Part shown: positions 35,362-38,353 of the stretch, piece by piece
How the letters are laid out: each line of letters begins with the position of its first letter
Position numbering within the stretch: the stretch's first letter is position 1
Origin: Wuchereria bancrofti
Taxonomy: Eukaryota > Nematoda > Chromadorea > Rhabditida > Onchocercidae
Direction: 5' to 3'
Length of the DNA stretch: 38,353 bases
NCBI GenBank assembly: GCA_005281725.1
Contig: SSBO01000011.1
Span: 1 to 38,353, forward strand
Notes under the pieces: generated by a model
What the model saw: the letters and a program-made list of their open reading frames with translations, nothing else
Database searches by the model: none
What the model was told of the DNA's origin: nothing
Position numbers and translations under genes: made by a program

Positions 35362-35822
35362 CTAATATATTAATTTTTCATCATATTTTGTTGATGAAAT
35401 GATATTGGTAGCATTAAGTGGCCAAAATGATGGCACCCAGTGTGGTTCCATTTCTAATCGTCGAACAATTTCCTTAAGTTCTTTCAATGATCGATCAAGA
35501 TCAACGTTCACTATTATTCGATCAAATAAATGACCATAATGCTAAAAATAAAACAAAAATTTTTAAGCAAAAAAAAAAAATGATAATAATAATCTATAAT
35601 AATATTAATAGTTAATAATAATAACAATAATAATATTAATAATAACAATGATAATAAGTAATAGTGATAACACAGAAATAATTAACAATAATAATAACAA
35701 TAATAATAACATTAATAATAATAATAGCAATAGCAATAATAATAGTAGAAGTAATAATAATAATAATAACAATAACAATAACAGTAATAATAATAGCAAT
35801 AGTAATAATAACAGTAGAAGTG

Positions 35823-35860
<38 letters not shown>

Positions 35861-38076
35861 GATAATAAATAGTAATTTCTTAGTTTGAATAATTGCTAAT
35901 ACAAAAAAATAGAAAATAATCAATTATCAATTAAAATTTTTGTTTGCATTTAATAATTAATTATTCTAGCATTCAATTAATTTAATCGAATAAAATAATA
36001 ACAATAACATTTCAACATAATTGCTCATAATTTTTTATTATAGTTTTTTTAAAATTAGAAAGTTTTTTCATTATAATTTATTTAATATTAGAAATATTAG
36101 AAAGAAACAAATAAACAAACAATGCTAACCTTTTCAGTAGTTTTACCTTCATTTAAAATTAATTTTAATTGTTCATCTTTAATTCCATGTTGTCCTAAAA
36201 TTTCTTTCTGACGACGAAGTTGTTGTAATGATGGTGGCGCAATAAATACAACATAAGGCATAAATGTTGTCCGTCGTAATGCATTCAAATTCTGAAATAA
36301 ACAAAAAAAAAAGAGTAAACAAAAAAAAGAAAAAAAGCACTCTTTTAAATCATTCATATTTATTTAGCAATTAATTTTTGTCATTTATTTTCAATTAATT
36401 TCAAAATAAATTAATCAATTTGTTATAAATTAATTTGCAATAGCACTAATCCCTTTTTTTTTTAAATTAATCATTCAAAAATTTTACAGAAAACAAAATT
36501 ATTGCTAATTTTATCCAAAGATAAATTTTTCACTGCAATAACGATGAAATCAATAAATCATTTAATTATAATTTGATAAAATAGTGATTAATGTGACAAG
36601 TTTATTTAGTTTTTTGATCACATTTTAATTTCAATAAATTTATCACATAAAATTATATTTTCTAAATTAAAAATGATTAAAATACATTGAGTAATAATTA
36701 ATTTTTTATTATTTTTGAATCATTATAAAGATAAAAATAAAACAAAAAAAAAGTTTAAAAAACATTTCGTTTTTTTTTTAAATATTTTATTAATTAAAAA
36801 CGATAGAATACATTGAGTAATAATTAATTTTTTATTATTTTTGAATCATTATAAAGATAAAAATAAAACAAAAAAAAAAAATAATTTCGAGTTAATTTTA
36901 AAGGTTAAACATTTCGTTCTTTCTTTTTTTTTTTTCTTATATTCATTAAATAAATAAAATGGACAATATTAGAAGTAATAATTCACCTCAGCTTTAAGTG
37001 TTAATAAGCATATTTTAGCTCGATCAATAACAGCCTGAATTGATGCTAATGAAGTACCATAGAGATTTTTCTCAAATTCACCATATTCAATGAATTTACC
37101 CGCTTTTGCATCTTCTTGAAAATTATATTTTGTTACAAAATGATAATGCACACCATCAATTTCACCAGATTTCATTGGACGTGTTGTATCTACAAAATTA
37201 ATTTGCATATTTTAGTTATAAATTTATGATATATATTAATTTATCATCAATTCTTATCAGATATAATCAAATAATTCATTTGTTATTATAATTAATATTG
37301 AAATAATTTGCATATTTTAGTTATAAATTTATGATATTTATTAATTTATCATCAATTCTTATCAGATATGATCAAATAATTCATTTGTTATTGTAATTAA
37401 TATTTTCAAAAAAAAAGTCATGAAAAATTATGAATTTATTCCTACTTCTTTTTTACTTTTTTCCTATTTTATTTCTTTGTTGACATTTTCAAATAATCCA
37501 TCCTTTTCTTTTTTTTTTTTCAAAAAATAATTTCATATTAATTTAATTACAATTAATTTAATTAATCTATTCTTATCTCAAAAAAAAATCAAAGATGATA
37601 AAAAAAAATAGCTAAATGAAGTTTTAATTTTTTAATTTTTTTGATTTTTTAAACTTACGTGGTATAGCACTAGCAAATTTATCTTTATCATATTCAGCCA
37701 AGCGTTGTCTTAACTCTAAACAGCCAACACCTTCTGGCCCACAAAGAACAAGTGGCCTTTTTCGTCCTGTTTTTGATAAATATAATGTAACTTCTTCATA
37801 TGTTAAAATTTCTGAAAATTAAAAAAAAATATATGTACTTTAAATTTTTTTTTTCGTTTTGTTTTAAAATATTATTTACGAAAAAAAAGGAAAATGATTA
37901 TTATTTACCTTCGTCATTTTCATCATTTAATTCATCCATTGATTTTAATTCTTCCATTCCTTTTTTATGCCATCCTTTAATTAAATTTTTTCCTTTTGTA
38001 CAACCGAAAAATTTTTTACGTTTATTAATTTCTGATTGATTTTCTCTGTCGAATTCACGCGCATATAATGTAATCC
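35362..38076 (-). CDS. MPP5: PALS1/MPP5-type MAGUK, C-terminal part (guanylate kinase-like domain)
   Basis: Scaffold of the MAGUK p55 family; in animals PALS1/Stardust organises the Crumbs polarity complex at cell junctions. Five exons in the window: 38076-37909, 37811-37659, 37189-36987, 36291-36130, 35541-35362. All phases agree, giving about 288 residues; the N-terminal exons (L27, PDZ, SH3) lie beyond the right edge. The first exon is a basic hook region (KRKKFFGC, KGWHKK) and an acidic run. Then come EILTYEEVTLYL, the guanylate-kinase-like domain with GPEGVGC, HTTRP, GVHYHFV, AGKFIEYGEFEKNLYGTS, KICLLTL, PYVVFIAPPS, YGHLFD and WVPSFW. The KFIE-GEFEKNLYGTS block points to PALS1 rather than other MAGUKs (inference). 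The P-loop lysine is replaced (GVGC), so it should be an inactive kinase fold, as in other MAGUKs. It ends with a short tail, STKYDEKLIY. Codons are strongly A/T-ending. Confidence 0.9.
35578..35872. repeat. Imperfect AAT/ATA microsatellite in the last MAGUK intron
   Basis: About 290 bases of mostly AAT units on the + strand, interrupted by AAC, AGT, AGC and AGAAGT units. Its last part (about 35822-35862) is a pure AAT run. It lies wholly within the intron between exons 36291-36130 and 35541-35362. The poly-Asn, poly-Leu and poly-Ile frames across it are artefacts of the repeat. Confidence 0.92.
36682..36878. repeat. 71-bp direct repeat in a MAGUK intron (36682-36752 and 36808-36878)
   Basis: Both copies start ATACATTGAGTAATAATTAA and end AAATAAAACAAAAAAAAA, with no difference seen. 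The offset is 126. Flanks just upstream are also similar (AATTAAAAA-GAT). Located between exons 36987 and 36291. Confidence 0.85.
37199..37405. repeat. About 105-bp tandem duplication in a MAGUK intron, next to a splice acceptor
   Basis: A unit starting AATTTGCATATTTTAG is repeated with period 105 (first copy from about 37200, second from about 37305), with about three differences, for example ATATATT against ATATTTA and ATAATC against ATGATC. The first copy begins only about 10 bases upstream, in the minus sense, of the acceptor of exon 37189-36987. The branch-point region of that intron therefore appears twice. Confidence 0.82.
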
Positions 38077-38353
38077 TTCAAAGAATGTGCTTTTTTTTTT
38101 TCCTTTTTCTCATTTATTAAATTATAACTTTTAAAAATAAAATTGGTGAAAAAAAAGTTGCGTCCTTTTCTTTTTTTTTTTAAATATGTTTAATTAAAAA
38201 AAAACCTTAGACTACAATATATTACATATATTATAATTATAATGATTATATTATATATGATTAAAATTAATAAAATTATCATTATTGTAGGCATATATAT
38301 ATATGATGAATTATGATAACATAATTCTTATCAGTAAATGGGTAACTGATGAG
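38077..38353. other. Intron or upstream part of the MAGUK gene at the right edge
   Basis: AT-rich DNA with long T and A runs and no recognisable exon. The acceptor at 38077 (TTTGAAG) implies that more upstream exons exist beyond the window. Confidence 0.4.

Noticed and set aside
35605..35923. Poly-Leu, poly-Ile and poly-Asn open frames
   Set aside because: They are translations of the AAT microsatellite in an intron and have no protein likeness.
1..38353. CRISPR arrays, tRNA, rRNA, bacterial-endosymbiont insertions
   Set aside because: Looked for by eye and none seen; no regular spacer arrays, no cloverleaf consensus boxes and no bacterial-type gene clusters. A tRNAscan and Wolbachia blast would be decisive.

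Overview
The window looks like nuclear DNA of a nematode, most likely a clade III / filarial-type worm (inference). It is very AT-rich. Genes are split into many small exons by short introns with TTTCAG-like, and often AAG, acceptors. The proteins are animal housekeeping families. No bacterial, viral or transposon gene was recognised.

Six genes can be rebuilt exon by exon with consistent reading phase. From left to right: (1) + strand, 333-2173, Sgf11/ATXN7L3, the zinc-finger subunit of the SAGA deubiquitinase module. (2) - strand, about 6714-3460, an APMAP/strictosidine-synthase-like membrane-anchored beta-propeller, convergent with gene 1. One of its introns starts with AT instead of GT. 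(3) + strand, 9185-11503, a THAP-domain zinc-finger protein, divergent from gene 2. (4) - strand, 12958-12060, ERG28, an ER membrane scaffold with a KKxx tail, convergent with gene 3. (5) - strand, 31591-14833, the giant proteasome activator PSME4/PA200/Blm10, rebuilt as 38 exons and about 1883 residues. (6) - strand, from beyond the right edge to 35362, the C-terminal guanylate-kinase-like half of a PALS1/MPP5-type MAGUK.

The genes share no obvious pathway: chromatin, membrane esterase-like, DNA-binding, ER scaffold, proteasome and cell-polarity functions. The stretch from about 31.6 kb to the right end is even richer in A+T. It holds several independent local tandem duplications, a long AAT-type microsatellite inside a MAGUK intron, and a near-perfect hairpin.

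I found no unequivocally new system. The points most worth checking are the AT-AG intron in APMAP, the in-frame retainable intron in the THAP gene, ERG28 in a lineage thought to be sterol-auxotrophic, and two unassigned coding-like stretches (3130-3294 and 7089-7233).
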